NCBI RefSeq assembly: GCF_015277775.1
Contig: NZ_CP063849.1
Coordinates: forward strand, 5,781,501-5,845,500
Length of the DNA stretch: 64,000 bases
Origin: Paludibaculum fermentans
GTDB lineage: Bacteria; Acidobacteriota; Terriglobia; Bryobacterales; Bryobacteraceae
Direction: 5' to 3'
Shown piece after piece: positions 41,449-49,382 of the stretch. Position numbers and translations under genes: made by a program. The stretch's first letter is position 1. Each line of letters begins with the position of its first letter. The notes under the pieces are model-generated. The model was not told the origin of the DNA, did no database searches, and was given only the letters and a program-made list of their open reading frames with translations.

Positions 41449-42222
41449 ATGCTGGAAGCTCGCAACTTGGCCAAACACTACTCGGGTGTTCCAGCGGTGG
41501 AGGATGTCTCCTTCACCATCGCTCCAGGTGAAATCCTCGGCTATCTCGGACCCAACGGCTCCGGCAAAAGCACCACGGTGAAGATGATCACCGGACTCCT
41601 GCAGCCTTCCCACGGGCAGATTCTCCTCGATGGCGTCTCGCTCGACGCCGACCCCATCAACTACAAGCGGCGCCTCGGCTATGTCCCTGAAGAACCACAG
41701 CTTTACTCGTTTCTCTCAGGGCGCGAATACCTTCAACTCGCCGGGCGCCTGCGGGAGCTCCCGCAACCGACTCTCGACCGCCGCATCGATTCCCTCCTGG
41801 AGCTGTTCGGACTCTCCGCCGCCCGCTACTCCGCGCTAGCCTCTTACTCCAAGGGCATGCGCCAGAAGATCCTGCTTGCCGGAGCTTTGCTCCACAACCC
41901 CGACCTCATCGTCCTCGACGAGCCCTTCTCCGGCCTCGACGTCACGACCTCGCAGGTCCTGAAGGCGCTTTTGAAGGACCTTGCCCAGGCCGGCAAGATC
42001 ATCCTCTACTCCTCGCACGTACTGGAAGTTGTCGAGCGGGTGGCCACCCGCGTGATCATTCTCCATAAAGGCCGAATCGTCGCCGACGGCAGCGTCGCCG
42101 ACCTGCGCTCCATGATGACCCTCCCGTCGCTGGAGCAGATCTTCACCCAGCTGGTCCATCAGGACGACTCCGGCCGCACAGCCAGCGCCATCCTTGACAC
42201 CATTACGGACCGGCACGACTAG
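41449..42222 (+). CDS. ABC transporter ATP-binding protein
   Basis: The 257-residue ATPase has the Walker A GPNGSGKST, a Q-loop, and the signature YSKGMRQKILLAGALL followed by Walker B LIVLDEPFSGLD and an H-loop at YSSHVLE. The YSKGMRQ version is typical of ABC-2 exporter ATPases. It pairs with the membrane protein gene 12 bases downstream. The substrate is unknown; partners of this type often export lipids, drugs or polypeptides. The ATG at 41449 has only a weak GGAG well upstream. Confidence 0.92.
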   Translation: MLEARNLAKHYSGVPAVEDVSFTIAPGEILGYLGPNGSGKSTTVKMITGLLQPSHGQILLDGVSLDADPINYKRRLGYVPEEPQLYSFLSGREYLQLAGRLRELPQPTLDRRIDSLLELFGLSAARYSALASYSKGMRQKILLAGALLHNPDLIVLDEPFSGLDVTTSQVLKALLKDLAQAGKIILYSSHVLEVVERVATRVIILHKGRIVADGSVADLRSMMTLPSLEQIFTQLVHQDDSGRTASAILDTITDRHD

Positions 42223-42234
42223 AACACCCCGCCG

Positions 42235-43893
42235 ATGTATAAGATCCTCTACCGGCACTTCCTGTCACAGTTCTTCGAGAACGACCTGGTCGCTCCGCAG
42301 GGTGAACTCCGCTCTGGTGTCACCGGAATCCTGGCTTTCATCGCCATGCCGGGACTGATTCTCCCCCTCTGGATGATGGGGAAGTACTCCTCCCTCATCT
42401 CGTTCCTCCGCATGCAGCGCTTCGTCGACCGCGATGCCGCCACCTGGTCCGACAAGATCGTCTACCTCACCCTGGCGCTGGTGATCCCGGCTCTCGCCAT
42501 GCTCCTCAAGTGGGATTCCATCTTCCCCACCCGGCTCGACCATTCGATCCTCGCGCCTATGCCGCTGCGCCTGTCCCGCATCCTCCTGGCGAAAGCCGCG
42601 GCGCTGGGTTCGTTTGTGGCCTTATTTGCGCTCGCAGTGAACGCCGGAGCCACCATACTCTTCCCCCTGGTCGTCCTCGGAGATACCGGAACCCTCTGGG
42701 ACGCCCTTCGCTACATCGCCGCGCACTTCCTGGCCACTATGGCGCTGTCGCTCTGCGCGTGCACTTTCCTGATCGCCTTGCAGGGCATCGGGCTGACCAC
42801 CCTGGGATTGGAGCGGTTTCGCGGCATCTCCGCCGCCATCCAGTTCACCATCCTCACTGCGCTGCTCACGCTCTTCCTGCTCTGCCCGTCGCTCAGCAAC
42901 CTGGCCAGAAAACTCCATACGCTGCCGCAAGCCGAGTGGCTGCCGCCGTTTTGGTTCCTGGGCCTCTACGAAGTACTTCTGGGAAAAGCCGACGCGGCCT
43001 ATCGCGCCCTGGCCGCCACCGCCCTGCAGGCGCTCGCCATCTGCTGCGTCACCGCGGTGGTCACCTATGCTTTGAGCTACCGCCGCCACTTCCGCCGCAT
43101 CCCGGAAACCCTGGAACGCGGCTCGTCCTTTGCCGCGCCGGTCTGGGATCGCCTGGAACGTTTCGCCGGCCGCTTCATCAAGGACCGGCGCCGCCTCGGC
43201 CTGCTGCTGTTCGTCCTTCAGACCTTCATCCGCAGCCACACCCACCGGCTGCTCTTCGGGGTCTTCCTGGCCCTGGCCAACGCCGTGATTCTGAACGACG
43301 TCCTCACCCTCGTGCTCACCACCAACCGCGAGACGGACATCGTGCTTTCCGCGCCACTCATCGTCAGCTTCTTCCTGCTCACCGGCTTCCGGTTTCTCTA
43401 TGAAATCCCGGCCGACCTGCCCGCTCACTGGCTGTTCCGCATCGCCGCACCCGGCCGCCCCATCACGTTCCACAAGCTGATGCTGGCCTTCGTACTGCTG
43501 CTGACTACGCCCATCAACTTTCTACTGCTGCCGGTCAACGACGCCCTGCTCCATTCGGCCTACTGCGGGCTGCTAGCCGTAGTCCTGGGTGAGGCCCTCT
43601 TTGTTGGCTACCAGAAGATCCCGTTCACGTGCACCTTCGGCGCGGCCAAGTGGAACGTCACCTATTCGCTCTTCATCTGGTTCCTGATCTTCATCCTCTA
43701 TACCTGGGTGGCTATTCGCGTGGAGCTCTATCTCGGCGCCAGTCCGGTCGCCTTCGCCGCAGCCTACGCGCTGCTGGCTGCGGTTGCGTTCTGGCTCCAT
43801 CGCTACCGCAACCAGCTCTGGGACGAAGATCCGGCCCTGCGCTTCTACGATGGACAAGCGCCCACCGTCCAGACTCTCGACCTCAACGGTTGA
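42235..43893 (+). CDS. ABC-2-type exporter membrane protein
   Basis: The 552-residue polytopic protein has roughly 12 hydrophobic segments. It follows the ABC ATPase gene by 12 bases, so it is the likely membrane partner. It matches no named permease in detail; length and the long middle loop (GSSFAAPVWDRLERFAGRF) suggest a two-unit fused permease. Near the end, the helices YSLFIWFLIFILYTWVAIRV are followed by a soluble tail. The stop TGA at 43891-43893 lies one base from the stop of the convergent MacB-like gene, so no room is left for a terminator. Confidence 0.78.
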   Translation: MYKILYRHFLSQFFENDLVAPQGELRSGVTGILAFIAMPGLILPLWMMGKYSSLISFLRMQRFVDRDAATWSDKIVYLTLALVIPALAMLLKWDSIFPTRLDHSILAPMPLRLSRILLAKAAALGSFVALFALAVNAGATILFPLVVLGDTGTLWDALRYIAAHFLATMALSLCACTFLIALQGIGLTTLGLERFRGISAAIQFTILTALLTLFLLCPSLSNLARKLHTLPQAEWLPPFWFLGLYEVLLGKADAAYRALAATALQALAICCVTAVVTYALSYRRHFRRIPETLERGSSFAAPVWDRLERFAGRFIKDRRRLGLLLFVLQTFIRSHTHRLLFGVFLALANAVILNDVLTLVLTTNRETDIVLSAPLIVSFFLLTGFRFLYEIPADLPAHWLFRIAAPGRPITFHKLMLAFVLLLTTPINFLLLPVNDALLHSAYCGLLAVVLGEALFVGYQKIPFTCTFGAAKWNVTYSLFIWFLIFILYTWVAIRVELYLGASPVAFAAAYALLAAVAFWLHRYRNQLWDEDPALRFYDGQAPTVQTLDLNG

Positions 43894-43894
43894 C

Positions 43895-46510
43895 CTACTC
43901 GGCCCGCAACGTCACCGCCGGATCGGTCCGTCCTGCCCTTCGCGCGGGTCCCATGCCTGACAACAAACCCACCAGAATCAACACCGCCGGAGCCAGGACC
44001 CACGAGACCATATCTCCGCTGCTCACCCCGAACAGCAGGATTCGCAGCGCCCGTCCCGCCGGCCAGGCCAGCAGCAAACCCAGCGCGATCCCACTGCCTG
44101 CCAGCTTGCCGGCATGCCGCAGGACGATCCCGCGAATGTGGTTCCTGTCCGCCCCCAGCGCCATCCGGATTCCGAACTCCCGCAGCCGCAGGTCCGCCAT
44201 ATACGAGACCACTCCATACAGTCCCAGGCACGCCAGTAACAGCGAAGCGAATCCAAACAGGGACACCAACCCCGTCATCACGCTGCGCCCCTGCATGACT
44301 CGCTGGACCCACTCGTCCATTGTCCGGACATCATAGACCGGCTGTTCCGGATTCTCCGTGTGGATCTGCTGGATCACTGCTTGAGCCAGCAACCCAGGCT
44401 GCCCGGCCGTCCGCACGGCCAGCGCCGCCCGGTCCTGGGTCCTCTGGGTTTCCGGCCAATAGACCTGCGAACGCTCATCCTTCTCCGGGGAATCGTTCCG
44501 GACGTGGCCGACCACCCCGACAATCTCCGCCCAGGGCCCCTTGAACGACGGACCAGCGATACGGAACCGCTTGCCCACTGGACTCTCCGCGCCAAACACG
44601 GTGCGGGCCAGTTTTTCGTCGATCAGGCCAACGGCCGCCGTGTGCGGGCGGTCGCTCTCCTGCAGCAACCGGCCTTGCCGCAGCGGGATCCCCATGGCCG
44701 CAAAGTACCCGGGGGTGGCCGAGCGCCAATCCGCCGTGTAGCGCTCCGGCCTCCCTTCGAACTCGATGCCGCCGGTTTGCGCGATCCCACTCATGGGCAG
44801 GCGGTTCACCAGGCCCGCCGCCGTCACCCCCGGTACCGACATCACCCTTTGAATCAACCGGTTGTAGTAATCCGACACCTGTTGGTCTTCGGGGAACCGC
44901 GCCCGCGTGACCGCCAGGTGCAGGGTCAGCACCCGCTCCGCGGTGAAGCCGGGCTGCACCCGGAGCAACTGCGAGAAACTACGCAGGAATAGCGCTCCAC
45001 CGAAAAGCAGGACCACCGTCATCGCCACCTGCGCCACCACCAGGAGGTTCCTGGACTGGCCGCCGCCCGCCACCGAGCGCGTATTCAATCGCAGCCCGGC
45101 AGAAGGGGACTCGCGCGCTGCCATCCTTGCCGGCAGCAGCCCCGCACACAGCACGACCAGCAGGGCAACGCCGATCGCAAATGCCAGCACCGGTCCGTGC
45201 AGCCCGATGGACTCGAGACGGGGCGTATCTGCTGGCAAATAGGGGACTAATATCCGGAGCAGCCACAGGGCCAACAGGATGCCGCCGGCGATCCCAGCTA
45301 ACGCCAAGGGCAGCACCTCGGCCAGCAGTTGACGTCTCAGCCGACCGCCCGTCGCGCCCAGGGCCACGCGCAGGGCGATCTCCCTCGACCGGGCACTGGC
45401 ACGGGCAATCAGCAGGACACCCAGGTTCATCGCGCCGATCAGCAGCAGGCAGCCCACCGCCGCCAGCAGAACGTACAGGGTGCCGCGCACCTGCAGGGCG
45501 TCGCTGTCCGCCAACGGCTCCACCACGGCTCCGATTTCGGCCTGGTCGCCTTTGAAACTCAGTGGGTTAGCGAGAGCCAGCTTGTGCATCAAAGCGTCCA
45601 GTTCCGCTTGCGCCTGCTCCACCCGCACGCCCGCCTTCAGACGCCCCACCGCTCTGTATTGGTAGTTCATGTCGGCCCGGATTTCGTCCGGCGGAATGTA
45701 GAGCGGCGTCCATAACTCGAAGTCTTTGTTGGGATAACGGTAGGCCGGCGGCATCACACCGATCACTTCGTATGGCTGACCATTGAGCTGGATCTTGCGG
45801 CCCACGACGCCGGAATCGCCGCCAAACCTCCGCTGCCAGAACCCATGGCTGAGAATCGCCACTTTGGCATCGGCCAGTTGCTCTTCCTCTGTGAATGCAT
45901 GCCCCAGCAGTGGGCTCATGCCCAGCACGCTCGGAACGTTGTAGGTTGTCCGCGCACCCTGCAGCCGCTCCGGGGGGCCATCGCCTGTCATGTTGAAGTT
46001 CGCGATGGGGCGCGTCAGCCCCAGGTCCTGCAACTGCTTCAGGCCGTTGCGCCACTCCAGCCACAGTGCGGCGTTCACGTTGAACCGGCCGGTGGGGCCC
46101 TTGGTCCACGTCGGCGCCAGTGCGACGAGTTGTTCCTGTTGCGGGTACGGCAGCGGCTGCAGCAGCACACCATAGACCACGCTAAAGATGGCCGTACTCA
46201 GCGCGATCCCCAAGGCCAGGGTGGCGCAGATCACCCCGGTCCACACCGGAGTCCGCCCCAGCATCCGCACTCCATGGCGCGCATCTTCCAGAAAGCGCTG
46301 GATGCCCGCCATGCCCCACGTTTCACGCGCCTCTTCCCGAATCTGGGCCAGATTGCCGAAGGCTCGCCGCGCCGCGCGCTCCGCCTCCGCTGGATCTTCC
46401 CCGGCCGCTACACGCTCCTGGACTTCGATCGCCAGATGCGACCGCAGTTCCTCATCCAGATCAGTCTCTTCCTGATTCCTGCGCCGCCACCAACGGATCC
46501 ACTCGGGCAT
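43895..46510 (-). CDS. MacB-type ABC permease with acidobacterial N-terminal prefix (ADOP family)
   Basis: The 871-residue protein has an N-terminal cytoplasmic prefix (LDEELRSHLAIEVQERVAAGEDPAEAERAARRAFGN) typical of acidobacterial duplicated orphan permeases. Two MacB-like periplasmic core modules follow, each with FtsX-type helices. Motifs include AIFSVVYGVLLQPLPYPQQEQLV, then ALRVALGATGGRLRRQLLAEVLPLALAG and a second copy near FGIRMALGADRNHIRGIVLRHAGK. There is no ATP-binding domain in it, and the neighbouring ABC ATPase belongs to a different convergent pair. The PadR gene lies 3 bases upstream, a standard pairing in these genomes. The exported substrate is unknown. Confidence 0.9.
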   Translation of the reverse strand: MPEWIRWWRRRNQEETDLDEELRSHLAIEVQERVAAGEDPAEAERAARRAFGNLAQIREEARETWGMAGIQRFLEDARHGVRMLGRTPVWTGVICATLALGIALSTAIFSVVYGVLLQPLPYPQQEQLVALAPTWTKGPTGRFNVNAALWLEWRNGLKQLQDLGLTRPIANFNMTGDGPPERLQGARTTYNVPSVLGMSPLLGHAFTEEEQLADAKVAILSHGFWQRRFGGDSGVVGRKIQLNGQPYEVIGVMPPAYRYPNKDFELWTPLYIPPDEIRADMNYQYRAVGRLKAGVRVEQAQAELDALMHKLALANPLSFKGDQAEIGAVVEPLADSDALQVRGTLYVLLAAVGCLLLIGAMNLGVLLIARASARSREIALRVALGATGGRLRRQLLAEVLPLALAGIAGGILLALWLLRILVPYLPADTPRLESIGLHGPVLAFAIGVALLVVLCAGLLPARMAARESPSAGLRLNTRSVAGGGQSRNLLVVAQVAMTVVLLFGGALFLRSFSQLLRVQPGFTAERVLTLHLAVTRARFPEDQQVSDYYNRLIQRVMSVPGVTAAGLVNRLPMSGIAQTGGIEFEGRPERYTADWRSATPGYFAAMGIPLRQGRLLQESDRPHTAAVGLIDEKLARTVFGAESPVGKRFRIAGPSFKGPWAEIVGVVGHVRNDSPEKDERSQVYWPETQRTQDRAALAVRTAGQPGLLAQAVIQQIHTENPEQPVYDVRTMDEWVQRVMQGRSVMTGLVSLFGFASLLLACLGLYGVVSYMADLRLREFGIRMALGADRNHIRGIVLRHAGKLAGSGIALGLLLAWPAGRALRILLFGVSSGDMVSWVLAPAVLILVGLLSGMGPARRAGRTDPAVTLRAE

Positions 46511-46513
46511 GGT

Positions 46514-46852
46514 CTACTCCTGCGGGCGCATCACGCGCGCCATCGTCTTCACGAAGAGCTTCCACTTCGTCTCTTCCTCGATCAGTTGCTGTTTGCCGGC
46601 CTCGGTCAGCCGGTAGAACCGCGCGCGTTGTTTGTTCTCGGTGACGCCCCACTCGGCTTCGATCCAGCCTTCGCGCCGCAGGCGGTGCAGCGCGGGATAC
46701 AGGCTCCCATGCTCCACTTGTAGTAATTCGTCGGACTTGGCCCGGATCACCTGACCGATCCCATGCCCGTGCTGTGGACCCCATTGCAGCGTCTGCAGGA
46801 TCAACAGATCCAGGGTCCCTTGCAGCATCTCCAGCTTCCGCGGTTTGTCCAT
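46514..46852 (-). CDS. PadR-family transcriptional regulator
   Basis: The 112-residue winged-helix regulator has the PadR signature: MLQGTLDLLILQTLQWGPQHGHGIGQVI, then LYPALHRLRREGWIEAEW, then RARFYRLTEAGKQQL. It ends with only a short helix, as in the small PadR class. These proteins repress adjacent transporter genes and are released by small molecules. The ATG at 46852 has no Shine-Dalgarno, and the sequence just before it is the palindrome at 46856-46868, so the mRNA may be nearly leaderless and autorepressed. Confidence 0.92.
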   Translation of the reverse strand: MDKPRKLEMLQGTLDLLILQTLQWGPQHGHGIGQVIRAKSDELLQVEHGSLYPALHRLRREGWIEAEWGVTENKQRARFYRLTEAGKQQLIEEETKWKLFVKTMARVMRPQE

Positions 46853-46855
46853 GTG

Positions 46856-46868
46856 GTAGAGAGTCTAC
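46856..46868. promoter_or_regulatory. Inverted repeat at the start of padR, probable operator
   Basis: GTAGA-GAG-TCTAC is a perfect 5-bp inverted repeat lying 4-16 bases upstream of the padR start codon. A larger interrupted repeat, GTGGTAG at 46853-46859 and CTACCAC at 46889-46895, surrounds it. A TATGGT at 46873-46878 on the minus strand may be the -10. Autorepression is inferred from the location. Confidence 0.45.
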
Positions 46869-47092
46869 TACCATAAGGGGTCGAATACCTACCACTATGT
46901 AAGGCAGGCCAATCTGTTTACTTTTTTCTCGATTGCTGTCGGCTTTTCCGCGCAATTGCTGCGTAGTGTGGCAGGGGCTGTCAGAGACGCCTGATTTGGT
47001 GTAGCGTCATCATCCTTACCTGGGTCATACGCCGCGTCCAGTTCACGGAGGAGGGTGTCCTTTCCGCCCCCAAACAACCGCTGGGGAAATAC

Positions 47093-48817
47093 ATGAAAAA
47101 ACAACTGGGAACTACGTTTGCCCTGCTCTGTGGGTTAGCTATGTCCTTGACCGCCCAGGAGAAATGGTCGCTGGAAGCGCCTGCCTCCGTGAAGTGGTCG
47201 CGTGTCATTCTGGGTGGCACTTACCTCTTTTCGACCGAGAAGGGCCTGCACGCCATCGATACCGAATCCGGCAAACTGCTCTGGACCCGGACCGACCTGG
47301 GCAAACTCCTCGAATTCAACATCGAAGAGGTTCCGGGCATCCCGCTGCTCTTCATCGCCGAGAACAGCCGCCGCTTCTCGAACAACTCGAGCCTCGTCGC
47401 CATCAGCCTCGAAACTGGCGAAGACGTCTGGAAAACCGAGAAGATGAAGGGCGTCCTGATCGATCTCGTCGGCAACCGTGCGGAAGGCATGGTGGTGGCG
47501 CTCTCCTGTGAATTCGCCGGCAACAAGGTGCCAGTCCGCTACATCGGCTTTGACATCGCGACCGGCCAGGTTAAGTTCGAAGGCGGCATCAAGGACAAGG
47601 CCGATCTCTATATCAATGAAAAGAGTGGCAAGTTCATGCCGCGCCTCGATCTCGACGGCCATGCCCAGCCCACCTTCGAGGAAGGCGCCATGTATCTCGC
47701 CTACGCCGGCCTGCACAAGATCGACACCAAAACCGGAGCCGTCCTCTGGGGCGCGCCATTCGACGTCACCGAAGGCCACTACAAACGTACGAATTCGTCA
47801 CCCATCGTCGATGGCGGGCTCGTCTACAGCTCGGCCAAGGGCATTGTCCGCGCCTTCGACAAGACCAGCGGCACCCTCAAGTGGACCTCGTCCGACTTCG
47901 GCGCCGCCATACCCGAGATCCTGGTCAGGAACAACCTGGTCATTGCCCGTATGGGCGGCACCTATTTCGACTCCAGCAAGCGTGAGTTCGAACTCAAGAA
48001 GCCCCTGGGCATCGTGGCCCTTGATTCCGGCTCCGGCCAGTTGAAGTGGCATTACGACGGGGCCAAGGAATCGACAACAAACATGGTCTACGACGCACCG
48101 TCAAACACCGTCATGATTGCCGACGCCCGCTCCCTGGTCGGCCTGAAGGCGGACGCCGCCGGCGGAGCCAAGGAAGCCTTCCGCGTCCCGCTCGAATTCA
48201 AAGCCAAGTCGAGCGGCGGCAAAAAGGCCGCCAAGATGGCCGGCAAGTTCGCGCTGGGCGGAGTGCGGGCCATGGCTCGCAAGGATAACAGCGACGAGGA
48301 TTTCCCGCTCGCCCTGGTGCCGCGCCAGAACGGCACGGTGGTCGTCCGCGCTAAACAACACCTGTTGTCTTTCAAGCCGGCCACCCACGAGATCGCCTGG
48401 GGTGTTGAATACAAAGCTCCGGACCTGCCCGGTTGGCAGAAGCTGGCCACCACGGCTGCTTTCGCCATGGCTTACTACATGAACACCGGCACCGCGCTGA
48501 ATACCCAACTAGGCACGTCCACCAACACTCAGGCCAACAACATGCGCCAGGACAACATCTCGGGCATGTTCGGAGCGTGGTCCAAGCGTTTCAGCGCAGC
48601 CAACGCCACGTTCAACTACGCTTACATGCTGACCGACGTTGAGATGGACAACAAGGGCGCGCCGGGCATCGTCGGCGTGAACCTCGACAGCGGCGAAACC
48701 GAGCAGGAAGTAGTGTTTAACGACCGTGAGCCGGACTACGTCGTCGACGAACTGCACGGCATCGTGGTCCGTACGCACAAGTCCGGTAAACAGATCGTCG
48801 CTTCGTCCCTACGCTAA
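47093..48817 (+). CDS. Secreted PQQ-binding-like beta-propeller protein
   Basis: The 574-residue protein has a signal peptide (KKQLGTTFALLCGLAMSLTAQ) followed by propeller blades with the Trp-ending motif of PQQ-type repeats (GLHAIDTESGKLLWT, SLETGEDVWKTE, FDKTSGTLKWTSS, LDSGSGQLKWHYDG). The PQQ-binding Cys pair and metal ligands of dehydrogenases are not apparent, so it is more likely a scaffold, such as a BamB-like or substrate-binding propeller. An alanine/lysine-rich linker near residues 365-405 precedes the last part, whose final strands include a low-complexity MNTGTALNTQLGTST stretch. The Shine-Dalgarno GGGGA lies 7 bases upstream. A tight gap of 21 bases leads to the sigma gene. Confidence 0.78.
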   Translation: MKKQLGTTFALLCGLAMSLTAQEKWSLEAPASVKWSRVILGGTYLFSTEKGLHAIDTESGKLLWTRTDLGKLLEFNIEEVPGIPLLFIAENSRRFSNNSSLVAISLETGEDVWKTEKMKGVLIDLVGNRAEGMVVALSCEFAGNKVPVRYIGFDIATGQVKFEGGIKDKADLYINEKSGKFMPRLDLDGHAQPTFEEGAMYLAYAGLHKIDTKTGAVLWGAPFDVTEGHYKRTNSSPIVDGGLVYSSAKGIVRAFDKTSGTLKWTSSDFGAAIPEILVRNNLVIARMGGTYFDSSKREFELKKPLGIVALDSGSGQLKWHYDGAKESTTNMVYDAPSNTVMIADARSLVGLKADAAGGAKEAFRVPLEFKAKSSGGKKAAKMAGKFALGGVRAMARKDNSDEDFPLALVPRQNGTVVVRAKQHLLSFKPATHEIAWGVEYKAPDLPGWQKLATTAAFAMAYYMNTGTALNTQLGTSTNTQANNMRQDNISGMFGAWSKRFSAANATFNYAYMLTDVEMDNKGAPGIVGVNLDSGETEQEVVFNDREPDYVVDELHGIVVRTHKSGKQIVASSLR

Positions 48818-48838
48818 GTTACACTGTTTCATTCGGTT

Positions 48839-49378
48839 ATGCCTGATACCGCCGAGCCGCGCAACACCCTCGACGACCAACTCCCGCTGGTCTACGAGGA
48901 GTTGCGCCGGCTCGCCGCGTCCTACCTGCGCCGCGAGCGCACCGACCACACCCTGCAGCCCACCTCCCTCGTCCACGAGGCCTACCTCCGCCTGCTGGAG
49001 CAGCGCCAGACCGGCTGGTCGAACCGCGCCCAGCTCATCGGGCTGGCGGCGTCCATGATGCGCCGCATTCTGGTGAACTACGCCTGCGCCCACGACGCCC
49101 TCAAGCGCGGCGGCGGTGCCCTGCGTATGTCCATCGACGAGCCCGACTCCTCTGACCCTGCCTCCAAACCCCCATCTACGGTAGACTTACTCGCGCTCGA
49201 CCAAGCCCTGGACCAGCTCGCACTCTTCCATCCGGAATGTGCCAGAATCGTCGAGATGAAGTACTTCGGCGGCCTCAATTTCGAAGAGGTGGCCGAGGTG
49301 CTGGGCATCACCGAGCGTACCGTCCAGCGCCATTGGCGCACCGCCCGGGCCTGGCTGTTCTCGCGCCTGTCCACCTGA
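48839..49378 (+). CDS. ECF-like sigma factor (Sig-70_X6/HYR type)
   Basis: The 179-residue factor has region 2 (LVYEELRRLAASYLRRERTDHTLQPTSLVHEAYLRLLEQ) and region 4 (ARIVEMKYFGGLNFEEVAEVLGITERTVQRHWRTARAWLF). The HTLQPTSLVHEAYLRL motif marks the class often encoded next to Ser/Thr kinases in Acidobacteriota and Planctomycetota. The next gene, four bases on, is such a kinase, which fits phosphorylation-based control rather than an anti-sigma factor. No zinc-finger anti-sigma gene lies nearby. Confidence 0.92.
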   Translation: MPDTAEPRNTLDDQLPLVYEELRRLAASYLRRERTDHTLQPTSLVHEAYLRLLEQRQTGWSNRAQLIGLAASMMRRILVNYACAHDALKRGGGALRMSIDEPDSSDPASKPPSTVDLLALDQALDQLALFHPECARIVEMKYFGGLNFEEVAEVLGITERTVQRHWRTARAWLFSRLST

Positions 49379-49382
49379 ACCG

